DNA of 64,000 nucleotides, taken from positions 1,612,001-1,676,000 of the forward strand of contig NZ_CP012559.1 of assembly GCF_000831645.3 (NCBI RefSeq). The letters run 5' to 3'. The position numbers and the translations under genes are program-made. Below, piece by piece: positions 17,736 through 27,202 of this stretch. The notes under the pieces were generated by a model. It ran no database searches, was not told the DNA's origin, and saw only the letters and a program-made list of their open reading frames with translations. Source of the stretch: Companilactobacillus heilongjiangensis (GTDB taxonomy: Bacteria > Bacillota > Bacilli > Lactobacillales > Lactobacillaceae). Within the stretch, counting starts at the first letter, position 1. Each line of letters begins with the position of its first letter.

Positions 17736-19430
17736 CTACATTTCTTCTGGGGCTTTAACACCTAATAGTCCTAATGACATTTGTAGCACGACTGAAACTG
17801 ACTTAACTAATGCAAGTCTAGCCTTCAAGCCTTCGTCATCAGCCAAAATCTTACTGTGTGCATAGTATTGGTTGAAACTCTTAGCAAGCTTCAAAACATA
17901 CTTAGCAATAACTGATGGTTCGTAATCCTTAGCGGCACGTTCTACAACGCTAGGGAAACTTTGAAGTAACTTGATAGTATCCCAAGCTTCTGGAGCTGTA
18001 ACAGCTAAGTCTTTGGCATCGCTATAATCAACTTCGCCAGCTTTTCTCAAGATACTTAATGCACGAGCGTTTGTGTATTGAACGTAAGGGCCAGTTTCAC
18101 CTTCAAAACGAACAACTTCTTCAAGGTTAAAGTCGAAACTGTCACGACGATCATTCTTCAAATCATGGAAGACAACCGCACCGACACCAACTGCTTCAGC
18201 AACGGCATCTTTGTTCTTAAGATCTGGGTTCTTTTCTTCGATTTGTTTCTTAGCAAGGTTAACAGCGTCGTTTAGCACGTCGTCAAGCAAGATAACGTTA
18301 CCTTTACGTGTTGAAAGCTTCTTACCACCTGTTGTGATCAAACCAAATGGGATGTAGTCAATATCATCTGACCAGTCGTAGCCCATCTTCTTCAAAACAA
18401 TCTTTAACTTAGTAAAGTGTTCTGCTTGTTCACTACCAACAACATAAAGTGATTTAACAAAGTCGAAAGTATCTTTACGGTACTTAGCAGCGGCCAAGTC
18501 ACGAGTGATGTAAAGTGTTGCACCATCAGTCTTCTTAATCAAAGCTGGTGAAAGGTCGTATTCTGACAAGTCAACGATTTCAGCACCGCGACTTTCTTTT
18601 AGAAGGCCTTTTTCTTCAAGTGTATCAACGATAGCGTCCATCTTGTCGTTGTAGAATGATTCACCAGTAAAGTGATCAAATTGAACATCAAGACGATCGT
18701 AGATTGTTTGGAATTCCTTCAATGAAAGTTCCTTGAACCATGACCAAAGTGCTAGGGCTTCTTTGTCGCCATCTTCCATCTTCTTGAACCAAGCACGAGC
18801 TTCGTCATCAAGTTCTGGCTTATCTTCTGCTTCCTTGTGGAAACGTACGTAATACTTCAAAAGGTTATTGATTGGGTCAGCTTCAACTTCAGCTTCAGAA
18901 CCCCACATCTTGTAACCAACAATCAACTTACCAAATTGAGTTCCCCAGTCACCCAAGTGATTGATCTTAACTGGTTGGTAGTTTAATTTAGAAATAATTT
19001 TAGCAATTGAGTTACCAATAACAGTTGAACGTAAGTGTCCCATTGACATTGGTTTAGCAATATTAGGTGATGACATATCGATAGGAACGTTGCGTCCTTT
19101 ACCGTCATCAGCATTACCATATTCATTTTGTTCTGTTAGAACTTCGTGTAATACATTATCTGAGAAAGCTGCTTTATCTAAGAAGAAATTGATGTAGGCA
19201 CCAGTGTTTACAACCTTTTCAAAGCCGGTTGTATCGATTTTGCCAACCAAATCCTCAGCAATCATGTTAGGTGCTTTGTGCAATGTCTTTGCCAAGATAA
19301 ATGTTGGGAAAGCATAGTCACCAAGATCTGAAGTCTTAGGCTTCTCAATCAAGTTTGAAACTTGTTCCTCTGTAATTTCTGCTGGTAAAACCTTAACTAG
19401 TGTATCTACTACTTGTTGTTTAAAATCCAT
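17736..19430 (-). CDS. argS: Arginyl-tRNA synthetase
   Basis: A 564-residue class I synthetase that charges tRNA-Arg. An N-terminal Arg-specific domain (residues 1-90) precedes the catalytic fold with SSPNIAKPMSMGHLRS, the HIGH-equivalent. The KMSKS loop is replaced by KLSTRKGNV, as in many ArgRS. The C-terminal DALR anticodon-binding domain covers about the last 120 residues. The ATG at 19430 follows AAAGGAGG. Expression is set by the T-box leader just upstream, so the gene responds to uncharged tRNA-Arg, a useful link to the arginine-degrading cluster beside it. Confidence 0.96.
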   Translation of the reverse strand: MDFKQQVVDTLVKVLPAEITEEQVSNLIEKPKTSDLGDYAFPTFILAKTLHKAPNMIAEDLVGKIDTTGFEKVVNTGAYINFFLDKAAFSDNVLHEVLTEQNEYGNADDGKGRNVPIDMSSPNIAKPMSMGHLRSTVIGNSIAKIISKLNYQPVKINHLGDWGTQFGKLIVGYKMWGSEAEVEADPINNLLKYYVRFHKEAEDKPELDDEARAWFKKMEDGDKEALALWSWFKELSLKEFQTIYDRLDVQFDHFTGESFYNDKMDAIVDTLEEKGLLKESRGAEIVDLSEYDLSPALIKKTDGATLYITRDLAAAKYRKDTFDFVKSLYVVGSEQAEHFTKLKIVLKKMGYDWSDDIDYIPFGLITTGGKKLSTRKGNVILLDDVLNDAVNLAKKQIEEKNPDLKNKDAVAEAVGVGAVVFHDLKNDRRDSFDFNLEEVVRFEGETGPYVQYTNARALSILRKAGEVDYSDAKDLAVTAPEAWDTIKLLQSFPSVVERAAKDYEPSVIAKYVLKLAKSFNQYYAHSKILADDEGLKARLALVKSVSVVLQMSLGLLGVKAPEEM

Positions 19431-19448
19431 ATTTTCCTCCTTTAGATA

Positions 19449-19665
19449 AAAAAAACGCCTCTCTCAATAAACAGTTGTTCATTGAAAGAGACGAGATTTC
19501 CCGCGGTACCACTCTAATTGATTAATATCCACTCATTAATTGAATTATTTAATTTTATTAAGACGGGTGCGACTTGATCTTCGAAATGGCTAACTCTCAC
19601 CAACGCTTAGCCTCGCTTTAATTCTCACGATCAATTAATCCCTCTTTTGCACAAGTATGATAGCA
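19449..19665 (-). promoter_or_regulatory. T-box riboswitch of argS
   Basis: On the minus strand the antiterminator core AGAGTGGTACCGCGGG is followed by a terminator with CGTCTCTTTCAAT/ATTGAGAGAGGCG arms and eight T. Upstream, TTGATC/GATCAA closes a stem I with a GTGAGAA (kink-turn like) segment. The specifier is probably CGA in TTCGAAGATC, an Arg codon, but that assignment is by eye. Confidence 0.9.
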
Positions 19666-19703
19666 CATAAAACTATCAATAACAATAATATTTTTAAATA
19701 TTT

Positions 19704-19887
19704 GCCGTCTCCAGGTCAGAGAATATTCACCTGCTATGCGGACCGGCTCGAGCCACAGTACGGTCTCGAGCCTCGGTTTGAAGCCTTGACACAGTTCGTC
19801 AAGTCTCCAAACTCGCCCGGTGGTGTAAGAGCTAAAGCTCTAACGCCACACCCACAGCGGGTAAATATTCTCTGCCCTTACGACTCT
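19704..19887 (+). repeat. Structured repeat copy R6
   Basis: Full copy. Hairpin 1 is a perfect GCTCGAG/CTCGAGC, hairpin 2 is CTTGAC/GTCAAG and hairpin 3 is TAAGAGC/GCTCTAA; all are compensated relative to other copies. The outer arms around AGAGAATATT are shorter and less perfect. It lies upstream of the argS leader, antisense to argS. Confidence 0.88.
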
Positions 19888-20122
19888 TTTAGCATGACAC
19901 GAACGTATTTGAAACCATCGTAATAAAATTTATATCTTCTTTGAATTTTCCCAATCTTAAATAATTCATATCAATTACGATTCACATATTTATATCTTAT
20001 TTTTCTGAAGGAAGAAAATTGAATCTGTAATTACATATTAAATTTCTGAATATTTTTATACTCAATCAAAAGTCGATAAACAAAAACCAAATATGAACAT
20101 TTCATCATCCACAAAAACAAAT
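19888..20122. other. AT-rich spacer between repeats R6 and R7
   Basis: About 235 bases without a recognisable gene or strong hairpin. It probably contains the promoter of the argS leader only at its left side, outside this spacer; nothing else is visible. Confidence 0.45.
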
Positions 20123-20302
20123 CAGTTGGAAGAGCTGGGAGCATTCATTGGCCGCGAAAGTGGCGTTATTGCTTTAGCAATTACACCACCGGACGTGTTG
20201 GAGACCTGCCGGTTTTGCAGGGCTTCAACCGAGGTTCGAGACCGCTCTTTGGCTCGGACCGTGCCGCGCAGCAGATGAATGCTCCCAGCTCTGGAGACGG
20301 CA
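20123..20302 (-). repeat. Structured repeat copy R7
   Basis: Full copy whose outer arms at 20132-20148 and 20275-20291 are 17/17 complementary. It starts (minus sense) 10 bases after the arcC stop codon in the same sense as arcC. Its sequence CCGCGCAGCAG shows the empty intron site seen filled in R2. Confidence 0.9.
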
Positions 20303-20311
20303 GACAATTTA

Positions 20312-21253
20312 TTATTTGTGAATAACTGTTCCTTTATTTCCTGCAATAATTTCTTTAACATCATCCAAAGCACCGATAACGGCTGGTTTGCCTGTTGCTT
20401 TAACGAAGGCAACCGCAGCTTGAACTTTAGGCATCATGCTGCCTTTAGCAAATTCGTCATTATCAATATGCTTTTGAATATCGTCGGCACTAACATCAAA
20501 AATTTCTTCTTGATTAGGTTTGCCGAAGTTATAGAATACTCCCCCCACAGAAGTCAAAATAATCAACTGATCAGCGTCTACTAATTGAGCAATCTTTGAG
20601 GCACCGAAGTCTTTATCAATAACAGCTTCTTTACCGATTAAACGGTCGCCGTCTTTCACTACTGGAATACCGCCACCACCGGCAACGATAGGAATTACAC
20701 CAGCTTTTGAAATTGCTTCAATTGCTGGATATTCGTTAATTTCAACTGGCTTTGGTGATGGAACTACACGTCTGTAGCCACGGCCAGCGTCTTCAACAAT
20801 TGTCCAATCTGGATGGTCTGCTTGAAGGCCTGGAACTTCATCTTCTGTATAAAATGGTCCGATTGGCTTTGTTGGATCTTTGAAAGCTGGATCATCTTTG
20901 TCAACAATTGTTTGAGTGATCAAAGTCACAACTTGCTTGTTAATATCATTTTTAAGCATGACTTCTTTCATTGAGTTTTGGAACCAATAACCGATACTTC
21001 CCTCTGTCATGGCACCACATGTATCAAGTGGCAAAGCTGGATTCTTTACACTGTCAGCAGCAGCTTGTTGCAATAACAAGTTACCGACTTGCGGACCATT
21101 ACCATGAGTAATAATCAAATCTTTGTCACTTTTAACGAATTCAACTAGTGATTCACAAGTCTTCTTAACAGCTTCTTGTTGAGCTTTTGCACTTGCGTCT
21201 GTACTTAAAATAGCGTTACCACCTAAAGCAACCACAATACGTTCTTTTGTCAT
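20312..21253 (-). CDS. arcC: Carbamate kinase
   Basis: A 313-residue amino-acid-kinase family enzyme that turns carbamoyl phosphate and ADP into ATP, ammonia and CO2, the energy-yielding last step of the arginine deiminase route. Conserved signatures are the N-terminal VALGGNA, the THGNGPQVG block, and the IVAGGGGIPVV and IDKDF nucleotide/substrate loops. The ATG at 21253 has GAGGAGA upstream. It is the last gene of the arc cluster, 34 bases after the aminotransferase gene; repeat R7 stands where a terminator would be expected. Confidence 0.96.
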   Translation of the reverse strand: MTKERIVVALGGNAILSTDASAKAQQEAVKKTCESLVEFVKSDKDLIITHGNGPQVGNLLLQQAAADSVKNPALPLDTCGAMTEGSIGYWFQNSMKEVMLKNDINKQVVTLITQTIVDKDDPAFKDPTKPIGPFYTEDEVPGLQADHPDWTIVEDAGRGYRRVVPSPKPVEINEYPAIEAISKAGVIPIVAGGGGIPVVKDGDRLIGKEAVIDKDFGASKIAQLVDADQLIILTSVGGVFYNFGKPNQEEIFDVSADDIQKHIDNDEFAKGSMMPKVQAAVAFVKATGKPAVIGALDDVKEIIAGNKGTVIHK

Positions 21254-21287
21254 AATCGTTTTCTCCTCAGAATAAGCGAATTTGTTT

Positions 21288-22394
21288 TTAATTGTCTTGT
21301 AAATATGCTCCTAAAACTTCTAAACCTTTGGTAAGAGTTGCGTGCGGTGCACAGTAACCTAACCTTGCATAGCCGGGTACATCGAATGCTTCACCTGGGA
21401 CAAGTAGAACCCCAGTATCTTTTAATAAATCACGGCAAAATTCTAAGCTTGATTTCTCAGTCTCTAATTTAACAAATGACGTCGACACACCATTTGGAAA
21501 GACACAGCTGACCTTGGGAGTTTTCTTCACCCAGTCTTTGAAATAAGCTAAATTATCTAAAACTATCTTCTGATTACGTGCCAAAACTTTCGCCTTGTTC
21601 TCTAAAACTAAACAAGCCATTTGGTCACTGAAGACTCCGGAACAGATCATCGTGTAGTCACGATATTTACGAAAAATATCAGCCAGCTCACTATTAGTTG
21701 CCGTCCAACCAACACGAATTCCGGGCATGGAATAAGTTTTAGACAATGAATTTGTCGAAATACCTTTTTCATAAAGATCAACAATCGGTGCGAAATCAAC
21801 TGATTCGTCAAATGGTAAATACACCTCATCCACTAAAATATAAGCACCAACTTCTCGTGCAATTGCGACAACCCGTTCCAGAAACTTCCTATCCAAAATT
21901 GTTCCAGTCGGATTGTTAGCATTATTAATGCAAATCATTTTAGTATCGGGACGAATCAATTCTTTTAATTCTTCAATATCTGGATACCAATTCTTTTCTT
22001 CACGTAATTTCCAAAAGCTAACCTCAGCTCCTAATGATCTCGGGATATCGTAGAGTTGTTGATAACTTGGATAAACACTGATGATATGGTCACCAGGCTC
22101 AATCAGTGAATAAATTGCTAAGAGATTGGCACCCGTTGCGCCATTTGTCTGCAGAATATTATCGGGGTCAACATTCTGATACATCTGACTAACTTCTTTT
22201 TTAAACGTTGGTGAACCTTCAATCCACCCATAATTCATTTTTTGTTCATCAAGCTGACCGTAGATATCAGCCTGTGTTAAATTTTGGAGTTCATTCATTG
22301 AAAATGAAGTAATCGTACTCTGAGCTAAATCATATTTAGCCTCTCGTTCGTGGACATTCAACCACTCTTCAACACCAAATCCGGCTATTTTCAT
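21288..22394 (-). CDS. arcT: PLP aminotransferase of the arc cluster (ArcT-like)
   Basis: A 368-residue fold-type I aminotransferase. The PLP lysine is in SLSKTYSMPGIRVGW, with the upstream NNANNPTG loop and the DEVYLPF aspartate that holds the cofactor. Genes of this kind sit in arginine deiminase clusters of lactic acid bacteria and are called arcT; the substrate is not settled. I place the start at 22394 (MKIAGFG), where AGGATG lies about nine bases upstream. The open frame extends further to 22457, but that part lacks the family's usual start. Confidence 0.85.
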   Translation of the reverse strand: MKIAGFGVEEWLNVHEREAKYDLAQSTITSFSMNELQNLTQADIYGQLDEQKMNYGWIEGSPTFKKEVSQMYQNVDPDNILQTNGATGANLLAIYSLIEPGDHIISVYPSYQQLYDIPRSLGAEVSFWKLREEKNWYPDIEELKELIRPDTKMICINNANNPTGTILDRKFLERVVAIAREVGAYILVDEVYLPFDESVDFAPIVDLYEKGISTNSLSKTYSMPGIRVGWTATNSELADIFRKYRDYTMICSGVFSDQMACLVLENKAKVLARNQKIVLDNLAYFKDWVKKTPKVSCVFPNGVSTSFVKLETEKSSLEFCRDLLKDTGVLLVPGEAFDVPGYARLGYCAPHATLTKGLEVLGAYLQDN

Positions 22395-22490
22395 TTCAAC
22401 ACATCCTAATGCAGGATACCGATAATATTTCATCGTCCAAAAATAATATAAATACATTTGTATATTTTATATTCAATGTAATAAACGATT

Positions 22491-22689
22491 AACTAGTCGG
22501 AAGAGCTGGGAAATATTTGTGTGCCGTGGTAGTGGTATAAGTACGGGAGGAATCTCCCGTACTTATACCACCGGGCGTGTTTGGAGACTTGACGAACTAT
22601 GTCAAGACTTCAAACCGAGGTTCGAGACCGCACTTTGGCTCGGACCGTTCCGCACAGCTAGAGAATATTTTCCGGCTCTGGAGACGGCA
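22491..22689 (-). repeat. Structured repeat copy R8
   Basis: Full copy, 15 bases beyond the arcD stop codon and in its sense. Hairpin 3 is replaced by a longer one, GTGGTATAAGTACGGGAG against its complement. Hairpin 2 is CTTGAC/GTCAAG type. Nearly identical to R13 and to the ends of R9. Confidence 0.9.
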
Positions 22690-22704
22690 TATTTAACTAG
22701 CATC

Positions 22705-24117
22705 CTATATTTTAATTGCTCCTGTTGCGACCATGAAAACACTTATAATTGCGAAAGCTACGATCAAAATTGACCAGAAGATTTCCGCTTTAGTAAGCTT
22801 TCCACCATCTAAGTTGTAATCTTTCTTAGCTCGGTAATAGAAGTAAATTCCTGGTAGATAACCGATACAAACTAACATTAAGAAATGCAGTCCCGCTAAG
22901 ACAATGGCAATAACTTGAAAGGCAGCTGCGAAGATTCCTATCCAAAGTTGTTTCATATCTTTATTTTGGAGTGAAAATTTGATTTGGTATAAACCAACAA
23001 AGATATAGCAAACGACGATAGCTGCCGTACAAAGTGAAAGCGCAAAGTTATAAGCTTCTTGAGAGAACAATAGAACAACTAAAAACACTTGAATCAATGA
23101 AGCTGTTAACACCAATGAAAAGGTTGGTGCACCATTTTTATTCTTTTTACCAAATGAAGCTGGCAAGAGTTTTTCTTCAGCCATCAACATTGTCGTATCT
23201 GCTGGCAGCATTGTCCATGACAACCAAGCTCCAACGATTGCAACCACTAAACCAACGCCAATGAAAACGCCGCCCCATTTTCCGACCATTGCTTGGAAAA
23301 TATAAAGCATAGCTGGTTGATCGATTCGAGCTAACTCGCTTTGTGACAAGTAACCATATGGCAAAACTGATGCTAAAACATAAATAACTAATAAACTGAT
23401 AATTCCGATGATTGTAGCTTTTCCAGCATCATTCTTATCTTGAGCACGTGATGACAACATACTTGCTCCTTCGACACCTACGAAAACCCACATCATAATC
23501 ATCAAACAAGATCTAAACTGTCCACTGACACTAGTATTTCCTGCTACTCCAGAAGCCACGTTCGACCAGAAGTGAGCTGTGAAAATACCACCTTTGAAAA
23601 CAAAGATACCTATTACAATAAATGCAAACAGTGGAATCAACTTACAAATAGTAATGATCGTATTCATTGCTGCAGCTGATTCAACACCGCGATTAACAAT
23701 AAAGGTCAACGTCCAGGAAACGATACTCGCGAAGATTACCGACGGAATGTTTTGTCCACCTTTAAAGACTGGGAAGAAATAACCTAACGAACTCATCAAT
23801 ACAGTCGCGAAGGCCACATTTCCGAGCCATGCACTTAACCAATACCCCCATCCGCTGACAAAGCCAGCAAAGTTGCCGAATCCAGCTTGTGCATAAGCTT
23901 GGATCCCTTCTGATTCAGGTTGTTTCAGTAACAAGTTATTCAGCGATAAAGCCAACATCATGATACCGAACCCAACCACTAACCATGCTAGTAAAACCGG
24001 ACCAGGGGCAGCTCCTCCTGCAAGTGAGCTCGTTAAGGTAAATACACCTGAGCCAATGGAACTCGTAACAACAGCCGCTGTCAGAGCTCCTAGTGATAGA
24101 CCCTTCTTTTCTTCCAT
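22705..24117 (-). CDS. arcD: Arginine/ornithine antiporter
   Basis: A 470-residue APC-superfamily transporter with about 12-13 membrane helices that exchanges external arginine for ornithine. The first helix motif SSIGSGVFTLTSSLAGGAAPGP is present in part as SIGSGVF followed by GGAAPGP. The ATG at 24117 (MEEKKG) has AAAGGAAT ten bases upstream; a longer frame to 24168 lacks a ribosome site. The upstream region contains GTTGATA...TATCAAC, an inverted repeat around the likely -10 box. It is separated from arcB by a terminator and repeat R9, so it probably has its own promoter. Confidence 0.92.
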   Translation of the reverse strand: MEEKKGLSLGALTAAVVTSSIGSGVFTLTSSLAGGAAPGPVLLAWLVVGFGIMMLALSLNNLLLKQPESEGIQAYAQAGFGNFAGFVSGWGYWLSAWLGNVAFATVLMSSLGYFFPVFKGGQNIPSVIFASIVSWTLTFIVNRGVESAAAMNTIITICKLIPLFAFIVIGIFVFKGGIFTAHFWSNVASGVAGNTSVSGQFRSCLMIMMWVFVGVEGASMLSSRAQDKNDAGKATIIGIISLLVIYVLASVLPYGYLSQSELARIDQPAMLYIFQAMVGKWGGVFIGVGLVVAIVGAWLSWTMLPADTTMLMAEEKLLPASFGKKNKNGAPTFSLVLTASLIQVFLVVLLFSQEAYNFALSLCTAAIVVCYIFVGLYQIKFSLQNKDMKQLWIGIFAAAFQVIAIVLAGLHFLMLVCIGYLPGIYFYYRAKKDYNLDGGKLTKAEIFWSILIVAFAIISVFMVATGAIKI

Positions 24118-24146
24118 ACTAATCATTCCTTTAGCGCATAGTGCTA

Positions 24147-24178
24147 GTTGATAATTTATTATAAACATTCATATCAAC
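24147..24178 (-). promoter_or_regulatory. Inverted repeat at the arcD promoter
   Basis: GTTGATA (24147-24153) and TATCAAC (24172-24178) are perfect inverted arms flanking a TATAAT read on the minus strand (complement of 24158-24163). It could be an operator or promoter element. A near copy of this whole segment occurs at 34919-34975. Confidence 0.45.
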
Positions 24179-24240
24179 AGTATTTCAGTAACTAACGTTG
24201 GCTGAATATTAAGGGATTTTAATATTTTTACATTCGACTA

Positions 24241-24309
24241 ATTAGTCGGAAGAGTTGGAAAATATTTGTGTGCCGTGGTAGTGAATATTTTCCAGCTCTG
24301 TAGACGGGA
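24241..24309 (-). repeat. Repeat copy R9, internally deleted
   Basis: Both conserved ends are present, but only about 69 bases remain: GAAAATATTTGTGTGCCGTGGTAGTGAATATTTTC keeps the outer arms while the three hairpins are lost. The breakpoint lies inside GTGGTAGTG, the edge of hairpin 3 in R8 and R13. Confidence 0.85.
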
Positions 24310-24354
24310 TATTTAACTAGCACTACACGTTTCCTTTATTAAAAATTCAGAATG

Positions 24355-24393
24355 AAAAAAGGGCCAACCATTACGATTAGCCCCTTCTCCAAT
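24355..24393 (-). terminator. Terminator of arcB
   Basis: Minus-strand arms AAGGGGCTAA and TTGGCCCTT followed by six T, just past the arcB stop codon. Confidence 0.8.
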
Positions 24394-24399
24394 AACTGA

Positions 24400-25443
24400 T
24401 TAAACCTTAGGGATGAACAAGTTACCTAGAGTTGCTGCCATAATGGCTTTAATGGAGTGCATTCTGTTTTCAGCTTCTTCAAATTGACGTGCATATTTGC
24501 TTCTGAAGACTTCGTCTGTTACTTCCATTTCATTTAGACCATATTTAGCCTTGATGTCTTGTCCATACTTTGTATTTGTATCATGGAAAGCAGGTAGACA
24601 GTGCATGAAGATGATTTGGTCATCTGGTTGACCTGTCTTCTTGATCATATCCATATTTACTTGATATGGTTTGAGTAATTTAATTCTTTCGTCCCATTGA
24701 CTTTCTTCACCCATTGATACCCATACGTCAGTATAGATAACGTTAGTGCCTTTAACACCTTCTTCAATGTTGTCAGTAATCATGAACTTGCTGCCTGACT
24801 TGTCAGCATATGCTTGAGCAGTGTCAACAACACTTTGTTCTGGGAACAATTCCTTAGGAGCAACGATATGGATGTTTACACCCAACATTGAACCTGTAAC
24901 TAAGAAACTGTTTGCCATGTTATTACGACCGTCACCAACGAATGTCAAAGTCTTACCTTTGATGTCGCCAAATGTTTCTTTCATTGTCATGAAATCAGCA
25001 AGCATTTGTGTTGGGTGCCATTCATCTGTCAAACCATTCCATACAGGAACGCCTGAGAATTTAGCAAGCCCTTCAACAGTCTTTTGTGAGAATCCACGGA
25101 ATTCGATACCGTCGAACATACTACCAAGTACACGACCTGTATCTTCAACACTTTCCTTGCTTCCAAGTTGAATGTCGTTTGATCCTAAGAATTCTGGATG
25201 TGCGCCTAAATCAATAGCTGCAGTTGTGAAAGCTGAACGTGTACGTGTTGAATTCTTTTCGAATAACAATGCGATGTTCTTGCCTTCTAGATAATGATGA
25301 GGAATACCCTTCTTCTTTAGGGCCTTTAAATGTAGTCCGAAATCAATTAAATATTCTAATTCTTCTGGTGTGTAGTCCTTTTCTGCTAATAGACTTCTAC
25401 CTTGAAATACTGAAGTTTCTTTACCTTTATAATCCAAAATCAT
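24400..25443 (-). CDS. arcB: Catabolic ornithine carbamoyltransferase
   Basis: A 347-residue enzyme that splits citrulline with phosphate into ornithine and carbamoyl phosphate. The carbamoyl phosphate motif STRTRS, the ornithine/citrulline loop HPTQMLADF and [10 protein letters not shown] are all intact. Start choice is uncertain: the ATG at 25443 lies only a base or two after AGGAGG, which is too close, while the TTG two codons later at 25437 has ideal spacing. It is 54 bases downstream of arcA with no terminator between, so arcA and arcB share a transcript. Confidence 0.95.
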   Translation of the reverse strand: MILDYKGKETSVFQGRSLLAEKDYTPEELEYLIDFGLHLKALKKKGIPHHYLEGKNIALLFEKNSTRTRSAFTTAAIDLGAHPEFLGSNDIQLGSKESVEDTGRVLGSMFDGIEFRGFSQKTVEGLAKFSGVPVWNGLTDEWHPTQMLADFMTMKETFGDIKGKTLTFVGDGRNNMANSFLVTGSMLGVNIHIVAPKELFPEQSVVDTAQAYADKSGSKFMITDNIEEGVKGTNVIYTDVWVSMGEESQWDERIKLLKPYQVNMDMIKKTGQPDDQIIFMHCLPAFHDTNTKYGQDIKAKYGLNEMEVTDEVFRSKYARQFEEAENRMHSIKAIMAATLGNLFIPKV

Positions 25444-25497
25444 TCCTCCTAGTGAGTATTAGAATTAGTTTATCACTTAGTTCTAATTATATTAAAA

Positions 25498-26727
25498 CTA
25501 TTTTAAGTCTTCACGAACTAATGGCATACTCATACAACGAGGGCCCCCACGACCACGTGATAATTCACTTGAAACTGTCTCCAAAACTTTCAAGCCGTGT
25601 TGTCTTAGGATTTCGTTCGATACGTAGTTTCTATCATAAGTAACTACGACACCGGGTGCGATTGCCAAAGTGTTTGAACCATCATTCCATTGCTCTCTAG
25701 GTGCAATGATTGGATCACCGTTACCTGTTGGAATCAAATCAAGGTCATCTAGGTTAAGTACATTCTTTAGTACACCCTTCAAGTCTTGACTGTGTTCCAT
25801 TGTTAAGTCGCCATCTTTACCTGGATGGATTGTCCATGTATCGATCTTGCCACCTTCACCAAGAATACCTGGGTGAACTGTAAATTGATCGTAGTTGATC
25901 ATTGTAAATACAGTGTCCAAATGCATCATTGCGTGGTTATGTGGAATCTTGATAGCAACAACTGTATCGTATGTGCCCTCAGCGAATAGATTTCTAGCAA
26001 TATCTTGAATAGCAGTTGCTGATGTTCTTTGAGAAACACCAATTGCTAAGACGTGATCACTAAGAACTAATTCGTCTCCACCTTCGATACGGTGTGTGTG
26101 GTTTCTGTTACGCCATACATGTAAACCTTTGTCAGCAAAACGTGGGTGGTGGTCAATGATTGCTTCCATAAACATTGATTCACGTTGTCTTGCAGCGAAA
26201 GTCATATGGTTGATACTTAGTCCTTCACCGATTGAAGCTGCCGGGTCTCTAGTGAAATAGAGGTTTGGCATAGGATCCATGAAGAATGGATAATCTGAGT
26301 CTTCAGCGGCACTGACAAGGTCTGTCGGGGTAAAGTCAATGTCATTCTTACGAACACCGATCATCAATTGATTAACTAAAGCTGGTGTGTCAAGACTCAT
26401 CAAGAATTCCTTCAATGCGTCATGATCTGCGCCAGTAGCGTAATCAGATTCGCGAAGCATCTTTTCAACGAAAGCATCTTTGATGTTTCCGGCGTCGATT
26501 GCTTCAGCAGCTAAATCATCAAGATAAAGGACTTCTGTTCCGTTATCCCTCAAAATTTGTGCAAAGTTATCATGCTCTTTTTGAGCAATTGGTAAATATG
26601 GGATGTCATCGAACAATAGTCGGGGCATTGTGTCGGGTGTAATGTTTTCAACTTCCTGTCCGGGACGTTTCAACATTACTACATCTAATTTGCCAATTTC
26701 TGAAGTAACATGGATTGGTTTTGTCAT
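25498..26727 (-). CDS. arcA: Arginine deiminase
   Basis: A 409-residue guanidino-group hydrolase that turns arginine into citrulline and ammonia, the first step of the pathway. Near the C-terminus the catalytic cysteine lies in [11 protein letters not shown]. The substrate Asp/Glu and His lie in IEGGDELVL and [12 protein letters not shown]. The ATG at 26727 has AAGGAGTG upstream. The promoter has a near-perfect cre site over its -35 box, so repression by CcpA during growth on preferred sugars is expected. arcB follows at once. Confidence 0.97.
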   Translation of the reverse strand: MTKPIHVTSEIGKLDVVMLKRPGQEVENITPDTMPRLLFDDIPYLPIAQKEHDNFAQILRDNGTEVLYLDDLAAEAIDAGNIKDAFVEKMLRESDYATGADHDALKEFLMSLDTPALVNQLMIGVRKNDIDFTPTDLVSAAEDSDYPFFMDPMPNLYFTRDPAASIGEGLSINHMTFAARQRESMFMEAIIDHHPRFADKGLHVWRNRNHTHRIEGGDELVLSDHVLAIGVSQRTSATAIQDIARNLFAEGTYDTVVAIKIPHNHAMMHLDTVFTMINYDQFTVHPGILGEGGKIDTWTIHPGKDGDLTMEHSQDLKGVLKNVLNLDDLDLIPTGNGDPIIAPREQWNDGSNTLAIAPGVVVTYDRNYVSNEILRQHGLKVLETVSSELSRGRGGPRCMSMPLVREDLK

Positions 26728-26768
26728 AAAAAATCACTCCTTAATTTTGAATTTCGTTACCGACATCT

Positions 26769-26797
26769 ACTATATCGGACAGCTATACCTTTTGCAA
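26769..26797 (-). promoter_or_regulatory. arcA promoter
   Basis: TTGCAA (complement of 26792-26797) and TATAGT (complement of 26769-26774) with a 17-base spacer, about 40 bases upstream of the arcA start. Confidence 0.75.
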
Positions 26798-26807
26798 GCG
26801 GTTTCAT
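26792..26807. promoter_or_regulatory. cre site (CcpA box) at arcA
   Basis: TTGCAAGCGGTTTCAT fits the WTGNAANCGNWNNCW consensus. It covers the -35 hexamer, a position at which CcpA binding blocks RNA polymerase. Confidence 0.75.
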
Positions 26808-26829
26808 AACTATTTTACTTCATGGTATA

Positions 26830-27012
26830 TATATTTTAATTTTACAACGAATCACGATTGGCTCCATATCTAGCAAGGGATAGAACTAATTAAAAAATTT
26901 CTAATCAAAAATAAATTTTTAAAATGGGCAAAATGCAGGACAAGATATTGTAAGTGCTTTCTGAAATCAACCGATTTATAATATTTTGTGCAATAAAAAA
27001 GTCAAAAAAGAA
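26830..27012. other. AT-rich intergenic stretch upstream of arcA
   Basis: No gene recognised. An ArcR- or ArgR-type box may lie here, but I cannot pick one out with confidence. Confidence 0.4.
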
Positions 27013-27050
27013 TCAAAAAAAGACCATTCAATTTTGGAATTGAATGATCT
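27013..27050 (-). terminator. Second terminator downstream of lipoprotein gene
   Basis: Arms AGATCATTCAATT and AATTGAATGGTCT with a short loop and seven T on the minus strand. It lies about 110 bases beyond another terminator, so it is either a backup or the end of a small unannotated RNA. Confidence 0.65.
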
Positions 27051-27161
27051 GAGTTAATTTATAATTGTAAACTAGTTGATGGATTGGGATTTATTTAGTT
27101 TTTTCTTATACGTTAAAAAGATTATCGTTTTATAAGTCTATTCTTATTTGAAAGTTGAGTA

Positions 27162-27192
27162 CAAAAAAAGAGAGGCAATTGATTGCCTCTCC
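27162..27192 (-). terminator. Terminator of lipoprotein gene
   Basis: Perfect GGAGAGGCAAT/ATTGCCTCTC arms followed by seven T, directly past the stop codon at 27203. Confidence 0.85.
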
Positions 27193-27202
27193 TTACATTA
27201 CG

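Noticed and set aside
19704-19887. Repeats as ordinary MITEs
   Set aside because: The two ends are not inverted copies of each other beyond the variable arms, and I see no target-site duplication. A non-standard mobile origin is still possible.
22519-22773. Open frames inside repeat copies (also near 15673, 19657, 36495, 49080, 59693)
   Set aside because: They arise from the GC-richer repeat sequence, have no ribosome sites and are not shared in frame between copies.
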